A stretch of DNA of 64,000 nt from Vandiemenella viatica (lineage: Eukaryota > Arthropoda > Insecta > Orthoptera > Morabidae). The notes beneath the pieces were generated by a model. The model did no database searches. It was not told where the DNA came from and saw only the letters and a list, made by a program, of their open reading frames with translations. Each line of letters starts with the position of its first letter. The first letter of the stretch is position 1. Location of the stretch: positions 279,063,930 through 279,127,929 of the forward strand of contig JARYHS010008074.1 of the NCBI GenBank assembly GCA_031002005.1. Direction: 5' to 3'. The position numbers and the translations under genes are program-made. Shown here piece after piece: positions 49,365 to 59,802 of this stretch.

Positions 49365-49690
49365 TCTGGTTCAGGCTGTATTTCAACCTAACAACAACCA
49401 CTGGGAAGAAAATAAAACACCTATAGTGCATTTCCACCTTGTGGTGTATTATATCAAGAACTAAGCGAGATATCAAAAACATTTATACTTTATTTTAGAT
49501 TTGTCTCACCATGTTATATACGAATTTATTATTAAATTTGGCTAAGGCGAATTTTTTCTTCTGGTCCAGGCTGCATTTAAACCTAACCACGTCAATTTGG
49601 AAGTACGATATCTCGAGAAGTAAGCGAGATATCAAAAAAAAAAATGTTTTACTTTAAATTTGACTCATCGAGTTACATAGGACACTATCA
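49365..49690. repeat. Two diverged copies of a ~190-bp repeat
   Basis: TTCTTCTGGTTCAGGCTG at about 49368 and TTCTTCTGGTCCAGGCTG at about 49556 begin two units. Each continues with ATTT(C/A)AACCTAAC, then (A/G)AA(C/G)TAAGCGAGATATCAAAAA, then an ACTTTA..TTTGACTC/TTTGTCTC segment. A third partial copy of the first block lies at 17467. No coding potential. Confidence 0.7.
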
Positions 49691-50635
49691 ACAAGATGAG
49701 GCGCCACGGTTATCGTAGAATCCCCGAAAAAACTTACCTCTTTTATGAGCTTCAATATTCACTGTGTGTGCAAATAAATCTAGATCAATCATACAGGGCA
49801 AGGCCGGGAACTTTGATAGTTTCGTACTAAAATGACAGCGGTATTATATGAAAAAAAAAATAGCACACCCCTATTAACGGTCTCACGTTGCTTATTTTCA
49901 AATTTTGAAAATGAAGTTAAAGATTTCTACGTTGAAAACGTCGCGAGAGTGCAATGTTTTGGTGCGACTAGAAGCTGAGAATATTTTATCCATATAAAAT
50001 GCGTTGAACCTGCAGACTGGACGTTTAAAACAATAATCCGGCCACCCTCGGGGTGTCTCGATAAAGCTGCCACCACAGCGCTGACGGCTAATCGAGTAAG
50101 TTTCAGACACATAAATACATTTCATTTTATTTGCACTTATATTGTTTTTAAATCATTAGTCGTTTTTTAAATTGTGCTTTTGTTAGAAAGTTTTTCATGA
50201 CAATAAAAATTTACCTCATTTTTAACGGACTTTGTTGAAGTAATTGCACGCAGCACAAAAACAAAGGGCAGAGATAAAAAAAATTATAATTCCAGGTAGA
50301 GATGTGGTTTTCATTTCCTGCTTTAATAACTATGTATCCTGTGGAAGAATACGCAAAAAAACGAAGGTCAGAGCAGGATTTTACTTGTAGAAAGGTAATT
50401 GTGTGCTACTTTGTATATCAACGAAAGTAGAAAACACTGTCCCAATAACTTCTTATACTTATTGTAGTTGTAACGGACAAGTCTAGAAGCAATCTGAAGG
50501 TAGCGATTACAATTTTTAGCTTGCATAATTTTTTCCTTTCTTGCCTGTAATTTACATTTAAATAAATAAATAAAAATATATACAGCAGTATGGTAATGAA
50601 ATGATCAATGTGGAGGGCGTAACTCAAGCCCGCAC
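49691..50635. other. No gene recognised
   Basis: Includes a mixed-composition patch at 49970-50110 (GGCCACCCTCGGGGTGTCTC), with overlapping frames on the minus strand but no recognised domain. A CAGGGCAAGGCCGGG start near 49795 could be a transposon end, but no partner was found. Confidence 0.35.
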
Positions 50636-50639
50636 CATC

Positions 50640-50960
50640 TGGTTGACGATTTGCATTTAAAAGCTATTAAACGAGAAGCGAGAGGAGCAGAAGCGCAGAT
50701 TTTTGCGCCGCGAGGTGCAGTGCAGAAGACAGTGGCGCCACGCACTGCGCCTCGCAGCCGTCCGTCTCTGTCTCTCTCTGCCGCGCTGAGCGGCGTCCCA
50801 TTATGACGACACATGCAAAACCTATTAGGGGCCACCGCAATGAATACGAGCCGGCTGTAATCAGGCCCGGGGCAGCCCGGGGCCCGTGTTCCGAATTTCA
50901 ATGGCCAGTAATCGGACAGCGATTTGCTTTCGGGATGTCACCGGGACAGCGCGTACCGCC
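50640..50960. other. GC-rich island, candidate regulatory element
   Basis: Strongly GC-rich (TTTGCGCCGCGAGGTGCAG, GTGGCGCCACGCACTGCGCC, CAGGCCCGGGGCAGCCCGGG) with AT-rich cores. These include ATTTGCATTTAA at 50649-50660 (POU octamer, identical 12-mer to that at 22929-22940), GCTATTAAACG and CTGTAATCAGG. Open frames on both strands are not domain-bearing. Candidate CpG island, enhancer or conserved non-coding element. Confidence 0.4.
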
Positions 50961-51629
50961 ACAACAGCGGACATCCAACAGCTGCAAGGACACATACTCT
51001 ACCGTATTGTGGCACAGAAAAACTTGTAAAAACTTGTAAAACAGATTATATAGTTAAATTTACAGTAACCTGAATCGAATAGAAAAATTTATGCATGCCA
51101 TACTTAGCAGAAATTAGTAACTTTCCAATTAAAATACAGAAAATTTTCAAGGATTTAATGAAGATTTATTGAAAGTTTGACACGAAAATAGACATCATTT
51201 GACAAGCAAGATGGTTATAAATTACCACGCATAACATTCCGTACCAGCGAAATAAAAATAATTTCGATTGATTGTTACATACATTAAAAGTATTGCATTA
51301 GTGAAACATATAATCAGCATAAATACTGAGACTAGCTGTCTCATTTTGTCGGAGATAAGATTGCCTGGAGTAGCAGATTTCTTTTGGAAATCAAATGTTA
51401 AAATGGCAGCTATTGGTTACCATGAAACCTTCTATAAGCGATAGTTTACACAGATCGTTATGTGAGTAAAGACGATCATCTCGTTTCTTCCGAAGTTGTT
51501 GAAACTCTGAAAATCCAGTAAATACGTTTGACCACCTGTGTGAAACACCATTGAGATTTGGCGTCGATAGGGCAGTGATAGGGATATATCACTTCAGGGG
51601 GACAAAATTAGAACCATCTCCCATTTCGT

Positions 51630-52004
51630 CCCCTACTTGTTGCTTGTGACTACGATCTCATTGCATAACTGAAGCAGTTATTGCGTGAAAACCGTTTCGC
51701 AAACGAAGAGAAGGGCGTAACATGGAGACACTGAGAGAACACGTGGCTTATTGTACCACTGGTATTCAGTGCCTTACCAGACACTGGCGAAGAACAGTGC
51801 ATAACCTGGATGGCTACATGAAAGTGTCCCTCCCTAACGTTACACGTTATTGTGCTCATTTTCTACATTGTTTTGTAATAAAACAAGAGGAATATTTTAT
51901 ATTTTTATACACTTTCGCAAAGCTTTCAATCGTGTTTGGTTTGCAGTGGAACCTCATGTTTGTAATATATAACATGTATGCCATGATTTAGGAAATAACC
52001 CTCG
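51630..52004 (+). pseudogene. Mariner 3' remnant with terminal repeat
   Basis: Near 51640 the translation gives VACDYDLIA-stop-LKQLLRENRFANEE, matching the mariner block around the third catalytic Asp (APCDYxLIPKLKxxLRG..F). Then VAYCTTGIQCLTRHWRR and the LDGYMK C terminus follow. The element ends in GGAAATAACCCTCG (52004), a mariner-type inverted-repeat end, next to TA at 52005-52006. The N-terminal two thirds and the left end are missing. A third mariner lineage, decayed. Confidence 0.65.
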
Positions 52005-52009
52005 TATAT

Positions 52010-53530
52010 TAAAGTAGTAAACCTTAATCCTTTTATTTGCAACGTTACTGAGAGTAGTTGACTCTAATTATTGTATAATACATTACCATAACAAGCTGCA
52101 AACGTCAGAGGCAGGAATGAAACCGTTGGATTTGTAAGCTGGGTCAGCTTGCTAGCTACTAACTCTACCACTGTCGGCTGTTACTATTAATCTATAGTTA
52201 CTCTTGGAGCATTAAATTATCATAATGTATAAACCACCTCTGCTGGTACAGTAAATATTGGAGCCACAGCATTGGTCATCTTACATCGTGAAACCTCGTC
52301 TTAGTTGGCAATTAATGTTATATCACTTGACGTCTGCGTATCACCCAGTATAACTAACCCGATATGACCAATGCTGATCTTACGATCTGGTTATCACATT
52401 ACATTCTGACATCTCAACCGAGATCGCCAGTTGCAGGATTACATTTTGTCTTCTTTTACTATCACCCAGATGTGGAAACAAAAGCCAATTTTTTTCAGTT
52501 TGTATAAGAATATCTAACAATGTGGTTACCGAATATGTAATCGAGTTGCACTTTAAGTGCTTAGTAAACGAGACACATTCAAACAATCTGTCAAATAAAT
52601 AGTAACTATTTGTGCGTTATTGTATGTTTTGCTCCATTATTTCGTTTTATTTAAGAGTTATTTGTACCAAGAGGTAAATCGATACTCCTTAAATTTTCGG
52701 CAGCTGGTCACAAGTTATCTTATATTCTTAAAGACGACCATAGGTGATTACAGTTTGATATCTGAACGCAGGTGAACAGCTAATATATGTGACCACTTGG
52801 GTACGCTATTTCTAAATTCAATTAATTTGTATATAAATAACACAAAGAAACAAAAAAACTGAACGGTGGATTCGAATATGAATACTTAATACGGAAAAAT
52901 AGTAGGAAAAAATATTCAATACAAGCTTCGTCCTAACTTTTTTGTCGTATTTATAACATTTCAGGAACTTTTTTTTGTTTGTATTAAAACAAATAGACGT
53001 TTAATGTTTTTTCCTTTCTGTGATCAATCTGTAGAGATGTTTCTTGCATTCAAATACCTACACCTCTTTAAAATCGTCCCTATAATCTACACCAACAACT
53101 ACCTGCATCAAATATCCCAAACTTCCTGGAATTGAATGTTTGTAAATTTATTGACATCCCGAATGCTTTTCAGTTCATATGCAGAAGTATCTCTCGGTCT
53201 AATACATTTATTTATGCTCCACTCTCAGCAGTGGTAATTTTTTGCTTTCTATGTGAGTACTGATTAATTTTCCAGATCGTTATTTCACTAGTGAATAGCA
53301 CAACACTGCACTGCAATGTATGTTTATCATTCCTAACGTTTGTGTTCAGTTTCACTCCTTCGTTTAGCAATTTCATCTGTGGATAGGTTAACCAAAACTG
53401 TCACCACCATTTTTAATTTATTAATAAATATTATTCATAAATTCCTCGTTTAAAATGTTTTCATGTCAGTCCAATTAATTTATAACACCCTTCTGCAGTT
53501 TCACATTTCCTCCCACCCCCCTCCCTAGTA
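52010..53530. other. No gene recognised
   Basis: AT-rich. A minus-strand tRNA-like patch (GGTAGAGTTAGTAGC..., GGTTTCATTCC) at about 52110-52190 hints at a decayed SINE head but is too weak for a firm call. Confidence 0.4.
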
Positions 53531-53535
53531 GTTTT

Positions 53536-53794
53536 AGTGTCCATTTTTTTTACTTATGGCTTTACGCCTCGTCGACATCGAGATCATTAGAGGCGAGTTG
53601 GGGCTGGGGACAAGGAACGGGAATGAATTCGGCGAAGGCCTTTTTGAAGGAAGCATCCCGGCATTCGGCTGGAATGATTTGGGGAACCTTGGAAAAACAA
53701 ATCTGGATTCCTGGATGGGGATTCGCACCGGCGTCCTCCCGAATGCGAGGCCAGATCGCTAACCCCTCACCCACCACGCTCTCCAGTGTCCGTT
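53536..53794 (-). mobile_element. Full-length SINE with short target duplication
   Basis: AGTGTCCATT at 53536-53545 and AGTGTCCGTT at 53785-53794 (9 of 10 identical) flank the SINE. In plus order it shows GGCTTTACGCCTCGTCGACA, GGAACGGGAATGAATTCGGC, GAAGGAAGCATCCCGGCATT, GGAATGATTTGGGGAACC, GGGGATTCGCACCGG (B box with a C for A change) and the head GATCGCTAACCCCTCACCCA. Minus orientation, moderately diverged. Confidence 0.92.
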
Positions 53795-53799
53795 ACTCA

Positions 53800-56320
53800 C
53801 TTCGGTGCACTGTTGTGTTCCACACGAATAGCTTCACATGTCTTATGCTGAAAGTTAATTTAGTATTTTGGTGAATATTATTGTCTTCGTTTAGTTCAAT
53901 TAATGCCTAGGAAATTATAATCTCAAATAAAATAAATCGTGTTAATTACCTACTTCTTCTGTATACTCTGCAATTCACATAACTATTCAGTAGTAGGGAG
54001 TGGTTCTGGTCATTCAGAATTAAGTATTTGACGCGTTTCTGGTAGCATACTTTGCATTCAAGTTTCATAATATAAGTTATTTTGGTTTTTCCAATCACAT
54101 CGAGTGAGAAGGCTGTGGAGGAAATAACGCATTTCCGGTCGTCTTTAAACTGTTCCACAACAAAATCCATCGATCTAGTAAGGGCAAAGTAGTCAACTAA
54201 TTAATTAGAATTGCGCACTTATATGTTTAAGACTGTATTGCGTACCATGCTCTGCGAAAACACCAAAGTTTCTTGGACTGAGCAATGAAATAAGGATCAA
54301 GGGGCTAACAGAAGAATCCTGTCTATTTTACTTTGGAATAGACGTATAATATAGCGCCCCAAGAGTACGTCTTTACGATTATTGAGTTTCCGAATTACTT
54401 TATATAACTAATATACTTCCTTAGGTTCTAGGGACAGATAAGAGAGTATCTGTGAATTACGAATAACAGAAACATTTCGTGTAGCAGTTAAGCAGAAAAT
54501 TTACATGCTCGATAAAAAAATGCAGAGTAATAAAAGCAACTAAAAGGAGGCCCATACGTAATCCCGCCACCTATGGTATTAATTAAAATTGAAAATTTTA
54601 ATCTAAACTAGTTATCTGTTCCTACCGCGTTTTTGACAATTTTATTTGTGGATGATGGGTATATCATGTATTGCTAGTATGAGGCAGTATTTTGTGGCCC
54701 TGAGAGTAAATACCCGTAGGAAAGAAGTCACTATATCTACATGCACTTACTGATAAACCATTCAACCGCTCTTTGTCAATTATTTCCAAAGTAACGTGAA
54801 AAAAATTATTAAGAATGTAGTAAACACATAGCACAAATTAGTTCGTTGTCTTATTTTTATACATAATATACATTCATGAGTGCTTATTTGTCAGATTTCG
54901 CGAAATATTTAAAAGCACGAGAAATTAAGGGAGTGTTTTGAGGATTAAGATTATTTGGTCAACAAATACCTAGTAGCTTGGATTACTTCAATTCGATTTT
55001 GTAAAAGGAACATTTTTACTTATATGGTGGAGCAACATGTAAGTTCGGCTTTCAACTTTAAATTCGGGAAGTAGAAGGAGGATCATTTAAATGGTATGCT
55101 CATGTATTGTCCTAATACCTACTTATCATTTAATGAAGGCCAAATATATTGTACACGATCATATTACAAGGAGACCGTAGTAGAAGTTGGAATATTTCTA
55201 GGCGTAACGATTTGTGCGATTACAGCTGGGTAGTATTGTACAAACCATGATGTTTCGTCTCTTACTACGCCGTTTAGATCAGTGTTTGACCATACAGGAA
55301 GATTTGTGAGAGCCTGATGAAGACAGGATAGAATAACACCGAAACTGCTTGTTTTTACTACACTAACCGAAAGCTTTCCCACTTATATAACATTGCAATA
55401 ATAATTGTGCACGTATGAAACAGGATAAGTTATCAAACAAATGGAAATCCAGTGTAAACAAGTGACTGCAAAAGTCTGACATTTTCCATGTGCCAATATA
55501 GGATTCGCAGCAGTACGCGAGCGTACAGAGTGCTGCCTGGTTCAAGTTACTGTTTGAATGAGTGGACTGTTCAAGTAAATTGGCAGGCAAGTTTTGCTGC
55601 AGAGTTGCGGTTTAAAATAATACGTGGAATAACTTACTGACTTCAATTGAGGTAGAGTTGAATTTTTCAGCTCCCACACCACTGTGATTCTGAAGGTACC
55701 TGAGCATTAACTTAATTGTCAGGTAGTACCCTGTGTTGACGTTTTTCTCGAAGCTAAAACATGTCTCCAAACCCTAGACTATCGTTACACTGACAAAAGC
55801 GCGAATTGTGTGTCAACACAGTTCTATCACGGCAACCGATCTTAGCATAATATTCTCCAAAATAAATAAACCAAAATTAAGTTAAAAAATAAGTATCAAA
55901 ATATACCGGGGACAGGATAGTTAGGGCAGTAAGAAAAACATAATAATAGTCGTTGATGGAGCACTAAAGCTATTATGGCATCCAACGAAGAATATTTTGA
56001 TCAGATATACAAATCCAACAAGAAACAAAACAACAAAAAAGGCACTCTGAAAAATTTAACTAATAAAATAATTTAGGTTGTTTAAGCATAATAGGTAATA
56101 TGCTAAAAACAACCAACTAGCAACTAAGAGTAGTTCAGGATTAACGTAGTTCTTTAACATACGCTTTAGATGATTCTGTTTCGCAAGGTTATAAGGGTTC
56201 TTGGAACTTATGTGCCATAGCGGAAAATGTTAGTTAATCTTCTACCTGCAATCTCTTCCAGAAGAAAGTGAATCTTAAAATAACTCCGACTAACATCCGT
56301 GTTCAATTTTATACACACAG
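53800..56320. other. No gene; motif CTGATGAAGAC...CACCGAAAC near 55317
   Basis: AT-rich. At 55310-55360 AGCCTGATGAAGACAGG is followed 12 bases later by CACCGAAACTGC, similar in kind to the motif at 1134-1192 and to 3'-end signatures of invertebrate retroelements. The 72-codon minus-strand frame overlapping it is not recognised. Confidence 0.3.
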
Positions 56321-56611
56321 TTATCTTTGATACGCGCAGTTGAGGTTTTCTAGACTGTATGCGGGTTTGCTATCTTCTTTATTGGTTCGCGTGTGGTCTC
56401 TCGAGTCCCACTGATGCCTCATGAACCGTACCGATGGTTTAGCCGCTGATAGCACAGAACAGGAATCTGCCCTCCACGTTAGCCGACACTCCGATGGCAA
56501 CAGCTGATAGGTGTGGCAGGTAGATGAGATCCATTTGCATACCAATGAGGATCCACTGTGTCCCCTGTGATGTAGACAAACACTCTGTGTTTCTCCTCCC
56601 TGGGCACTCAA
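56321..56611 (-). other. Unidentified open frame, possibly repeat-derived
   Basis: A 96-codon minus-strand frame begins MSAQGGETQSVCLHHRGHSG. No domain is recognised. The underlying DNA is of mixed composition, unlike the AT-rich flanks, suggesting an inserted repeat or decayed exon. I assign no function. Confidence 0.15.
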
Positions 56612-56931
56612 AACGCTTCAGAAAGGCATGTATGGACGGTGCGAATTGGTGATGTAATCCGAAAAACCTTAACGATATTACCTGTACAGCAATTTCACTA
56701 GTTTATTTGAGCTCAGCGTTTTTTTGTTTTTTTTTGTCTTTTTTGCATAGAAATGTGTGATGAGTTTTTACTTAGGCGTTATTAATTAGATGACATTAAA
56801 CAAAAACAAAAAATAATAATCAGTGGGAAAATAATTTCAATAACATTTGGATGAACAGCGTGGTGCAGTAACTAAATAGTTCACATCCTGTCTTATGCAA
56901 ATACGAACTTAGGTGTACTAAATCCTTTATA

Positions 56932-57521
56932 CACAGACGGAAAAAAAAATCCCAACACCAAGAAAAAATTATTGTAGAGTAATGAAATTTGGACAATGCA
57001 TTTGTCAAGTTAACATGTTTAATTGATTAAATTTTCAAGATCACAGGTTAATTTAAGCTCAAGAAAATGCATTTCAAATGTGAAATACTGTTAAATTAAT
57101 AGCCGGTGTAACCTCCAGAATTTTGAATGCAAGCCTGCAAACGTGAATGCATTGTGTCATACAGGTTTCGAATGTCACTTTGTGGTATGGAGTTCCATGC
57201 TTGTTGTACTTGTGCTGTCAATACTGGGACGGTCAGTGCTGGCTGTGGATGATGCTGGAGTTGTCGTCCAATGATATCCCATACGTGTTCAATTGGAGAC
57301 AGATCTGGTGATCTCGCAGGCCAAGGTAACATGTCGACACTCTGTAGAGCACGTTGCGAGACAACAGCGGTATGAGGGCGAGCGTTATCCTGTTGAAAAA
57401 CTCCCCCTTGAATGCTGTTCATGAATGGCAGCACTACAGGTTGAATTACCAGACTGACGTACAAATTTGCAGTCAGTGTGTTTGGTATAACCACAAGAGT
57501 GCTCCTGCTGTCATAGGAAAT
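56932..57521 (-). repeat. Left foldback arm
   Basis: Inverted copy of 57795-58384, about 99.8% identical by eye. It contains the 3' UTR and the last 141 or so codons of the transposase in minus orientation. Confidence 0.95.
57096..57521 (-). pseudogene. Duplicate of Tc1-like transposase C-terminal half
   Basis: On the minus strand the left arm encodes VVIPNTLTANLYVSLVIQPV through FQQDNARPHTA, WPARSPDLSPIEHVWD and the NSGGYTGY C terminus. It is identical to the plus-strand copy except for one residue (TANLYV against TTNLYV). It lacks any N-terminal part and the first catalytic Asp, and the frame is open to its break at 57521. It is a by-product of the inverted duplication and cannot encode a working transposase. 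Confidence 0.9.
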
Positions 57522-58220
57522 CGGTTACTTCAAGGACAGCTCCGAGCCAGGCGCCCTGTAGCGTGCATTCCACTGACTACAAGCCATCGCCGTTTGCGAC
57601 TCCAGTGGTGTCAAGCCAGAGCTCATTGGAGGACGGAGTGGAGATCTGTTGTGTTTTCTGATGAAAGCAGGTTCTGCCTTGGTGCCAGTGATGGCCGAGT
57701 GTTGGTCAGAAGGAGGCCAGGGGAACGCCTGCAACCAAACTGTCTGCGGCCTAGACACACTGGACCTACACCTGGAGTCATGGTCTGGGGAGCAATTTCC
57801 TATGACAGCAGGAGCACTCTTGTGGTTATACCAAACACACTGACTACAAATTTGTACGTCAGTCTGGTAATTCAACCTGTAGTGCTGCCATTCATGAACA
57901 GCATTCAAGGGGGAGTTTTTCAACAGGATAACGCTCGCCCTCATACCGCTGTTGTCTCGCAACGTGCTCTACAGAGTGTCGACATGTTACCTTGGCCTGC
58001 GAGATCACCAGATCTGTCTCCAATTGAACACGTATGGGATATCATTGGACGACAACTCCAGCATCATCCACAGCCAGCACTGACCGTCCCAGTATTGACA
58101 GCACAAGTACAACAAGCATGGAACTCCATACCACAAAGTGACATTCGAAACCTGTATGACACAATGCATTCACGTTTGCAGGCTTGCATTCAAAATTCTG
58201 GAGGTTACACCGGCTATTAA
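57522..58220 (+). pseudogene. Tc1-like transposase, N terminus missing, catalytic core open
   Basis: From the centre into the right arm the frame reads RLLQGQLRARRPVACIPLT, VVFSDESRFCLG (first Asp at 57660), GVMVWGAISYDSR, FQQDNARPHTA (second Asp at 57927), WPARSPDLSPIEHVWD (Glu at 58026) and ends NSGGYTGY-stop at 58220. All three catalytic residues and the C terminus are intact without stops. Spacing between the second Asp and the Glu is 32 residues by my count, not the 34 usual for Tc1. Helix-turn-helix domains are absent: upstream of 57522 the frame runs into the inverted arm and is nonsense. It could not bind the transposon ends on its own. Confidence 0.9.
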
Positions 58221-58384
58221 TTTAACAGTATTTCACATTTGAAATGCATTTTCTTGAGCTTAAATTAACCTGTGATCTTGAAAATTTAATCAATTAAACA
58301 TGTTAACTTGACAAATGCATTGTCCAAATTTCATTACTCTACAATAATTTTTTCTTGGTGTTGGGATTTTTTTTTCCGTCTGTG
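57795..58384 (+). repeat. Right foldback arm
   Basis: Inverted copy of 56932-57521. It holds the transposase C-terminal half in its native context, continuous with the unique centre, so it is probably the original and the left arm the copy. Confidence 0.95.
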
Positions 58385-58389
58385 TACTA

Positions 58390-58805
58390 TCGTAAGTAAA
58401 TTTATTTTCTTTGCCTTATGACGTTCGCAGGACTCGTATCGTTGTAAACTCAGATTATGTGCTACATAGTTGATTACATATTGTCGATTGTTATTGTGTT
58501 GACAATGCAGATGTTCTGATACTGGTAATTACATAAACCTCTTGTCATAAAGGCTGAAAATAAGACTCACTTCTAAAAGAGTATTTCAAAAGAAAAAAAA
58601 ATAAAGTTAATCAGCTTTCTACAGTATTCATTGAAAAGAAATATTTAAAATTAAACTCCTTTACATTCCACAGTTACTGTAAGCCTGGCCGCAGTGCTCT
58701 CTGGACTTTTTTATGCGACTCTTAGGATGACTCCTTCAGGCGCAGCAATTTTGATCGTACGGTAAAAAGTCGTTTGACTAATTTCTATTAGATGAATGGA
58801 AAAGT
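58390..58805. other. No gene recognised
   Basis: AT-rich sequence; nothing supported. Confidence 0.45.
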
Positions 58806-58809
58806 GCGT

Positions 58810-58888
58810 GGGACCTTTCAGACGGAACGAAAATGACACGAAACGACACAACGACACGTGTCGTGATCGTGTCCTTCCGCGAAGGCAG
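58810..58888. repeat. Palindromic MITE-like unit
   Basis: GGACCTTTCAGACGGAACG on the left and CTTCCGCGAAGG on the right are imperfectly complementary. The centre AACGACACGTGTCGT holds a perfect CGACACGTGTCG palindrome, with GACACGA/TCGTGTC flanks. One arm is longer than the other. It resembles a small hairpin transposon relic, perhaps PIF/Harbinger-related; no target duplication was established. Confidence 0.4.
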
Positions 58889-59037
58889 TGGCCTACGTGA
58901 TCAAATGAATGCTTTCACTCCAGACGGTTTTTGTTGTATGTTAATTTCCTTTGGTGGCTGAAAGGATTACAAAAATGGATCAAAATATTTGTTGATTTAC
59001 TGATAGCTCTTCCTTCTTTGTAATAACCTTTCAATAT

Positions 59038-59208
59038 CAGGGTCGGATTAAGACAGCGCAGGGCCCTTAGCAAATATGAAGAAGAGGCCCTTGATTTTTG
59101 CTGTCTGGGGGAAAATAGGTCGCCCTTCTAGCCTAGGTGCGGGGACCCCGTAGGAAGCGCGAGGCCCATAGCATTTGCTACCCCTGCTACGTGGTTAATC
59201 CGGTACTG
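59038..59208. mobile_element. hAT-like MITE (171 bp)
   Basis: It starts CAGGGTCGGATTAAGAC and ends GTGGTTAATCCGGTACTG; the ends are inverted repeats with two mismatches (CAGGGTCGGATTAA against the complement CAGTACCGGATTAA). Flanks TTCAATAT and TTCATGAT agree at 6 of 8 positions, consistent with a decayed 8-bp hAT target duplication. The interior is GC-rich (GCGCAGGGCCCTTAGC, AGAGGCCCTTGATTTTTGCT) and non-coding. The CAGGGnCGGATTAA end is common to hAT-type miniature elements in animals. Confidence 0.65.
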
Positions 59209-59384
59209 TTCATGATCACTCTTTTTTTTGTATTTAATTGTAAAATGAAACAAGTTTATAAATTTACATACACAAAGTTAATTGATACAATTTATATAAA
59301 TTCAACTGATGTCCATACAGAAATTCACTATATTAGTTTTGGTAACGTCACAGTTTGAACATTTCAATAGATCGAATTCAATAT

Positions 59385-59799
59385 CTAAATTTGTATTTTT
59401 CGTTGTAAAATATCATTGAGCCTCACATATATTATCGAAGAATCAAATGACATTAAAAAACAATTTAAAAAATTATTTCCATCATCCCTGAACTCTTCAA
59501 AAAGAGTGTAAAAGATGCCCACTTTCTCCTCTATTCTCTGATTGGTCGGATGTACCCAGTGAGTTCGATTACGTTTCTTTATTGTCCTACGTCGATGAAT
59601 TAACCACAGCGAAATGATTTTCTCATTAGACATAATAACACGCTGTGAATGACGTCGAATTAATAAATACCTGCGTACAAACAATGTCACAAGCAACGAC
59701 TGAAAATCGTCGTTTGTGAAACAAGCCCTTTGAAGCTATGACAAATTATCGCCAGACCTTTTATCGTTCGACCAAAAATCGTCGCGTGTGGAAGGGGCC
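59385..59799 (-). pseudogene. PIF/Harbinger-like transposon 5' fragment with transposase N terminus
   Basis: On the minus strand the end TTAGGCCCCTTCCACACGCG, with TTA at 59800-59802 as a probable 3-bp target site, looks like a PIF/Harbinger terminus. Downstream, the frame at 59385-59696 carries THWVHPTNQRIEEKVGIFYT and EEFRDDGNNFLNCFLMS. These resemble the N-terminal WVHP..R...G.F..L...L..D...F..YFRMS region of insect HARBI1-type nucleases. The DDE nuclease domain, the Myb-like partner gene and the other terminus are absent. A decayed 5' stub, about 415 bp. Confidence 0.6.
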
Positions 59800-59802
59800 T
59801 AA

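Larger units (their letters stand above)
56932..58384 (+). mobile_element. Foldback Tc1-like transposon (1453 bp, 590-bp inverted arms)
   Basis: The ends CACAGACGG (56932) and CCGTCTGTG (58384) are flanked by TA (56930-56931 and 58385-58386), as in Tc1/mariner elements. The first 590 bp (56932-57521) and last 590 bp (57795-58384) are inverted copies with one difference found by eye (57473 G against the base pairing with the A of ACTACAAATTTG near 57844). A 273-bp unique centre separates them. The arms run from the terminus through the 3' UTR into the transposase C-terminal half, so that half exists twice, head to head. The normal 5' half (DNA-binding domains) is absent. Flanking TA and perfect ends suggest the rearranged element itself transposed. 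Confidence 0.93.

Noticed and set aside
55310..55360. Second hammerhead candidate
   Set aside because: CTGATGA and GAAAC are present but the intervening bases do not form a stem II, so a ribozyme call is not supported.
57354..57521. N-terminal extension of the plus-strand transposase frame
   Set aside because: This part is the antisense of the inverted arm. The transposase-like protein begins only at the arm/centre junction, so the long frame is chimeric.
57525..57962. 145-codon minus-strand frame across the foldback centre
   Set aside because: Antisense shadow of the plus-strand transposase segment.
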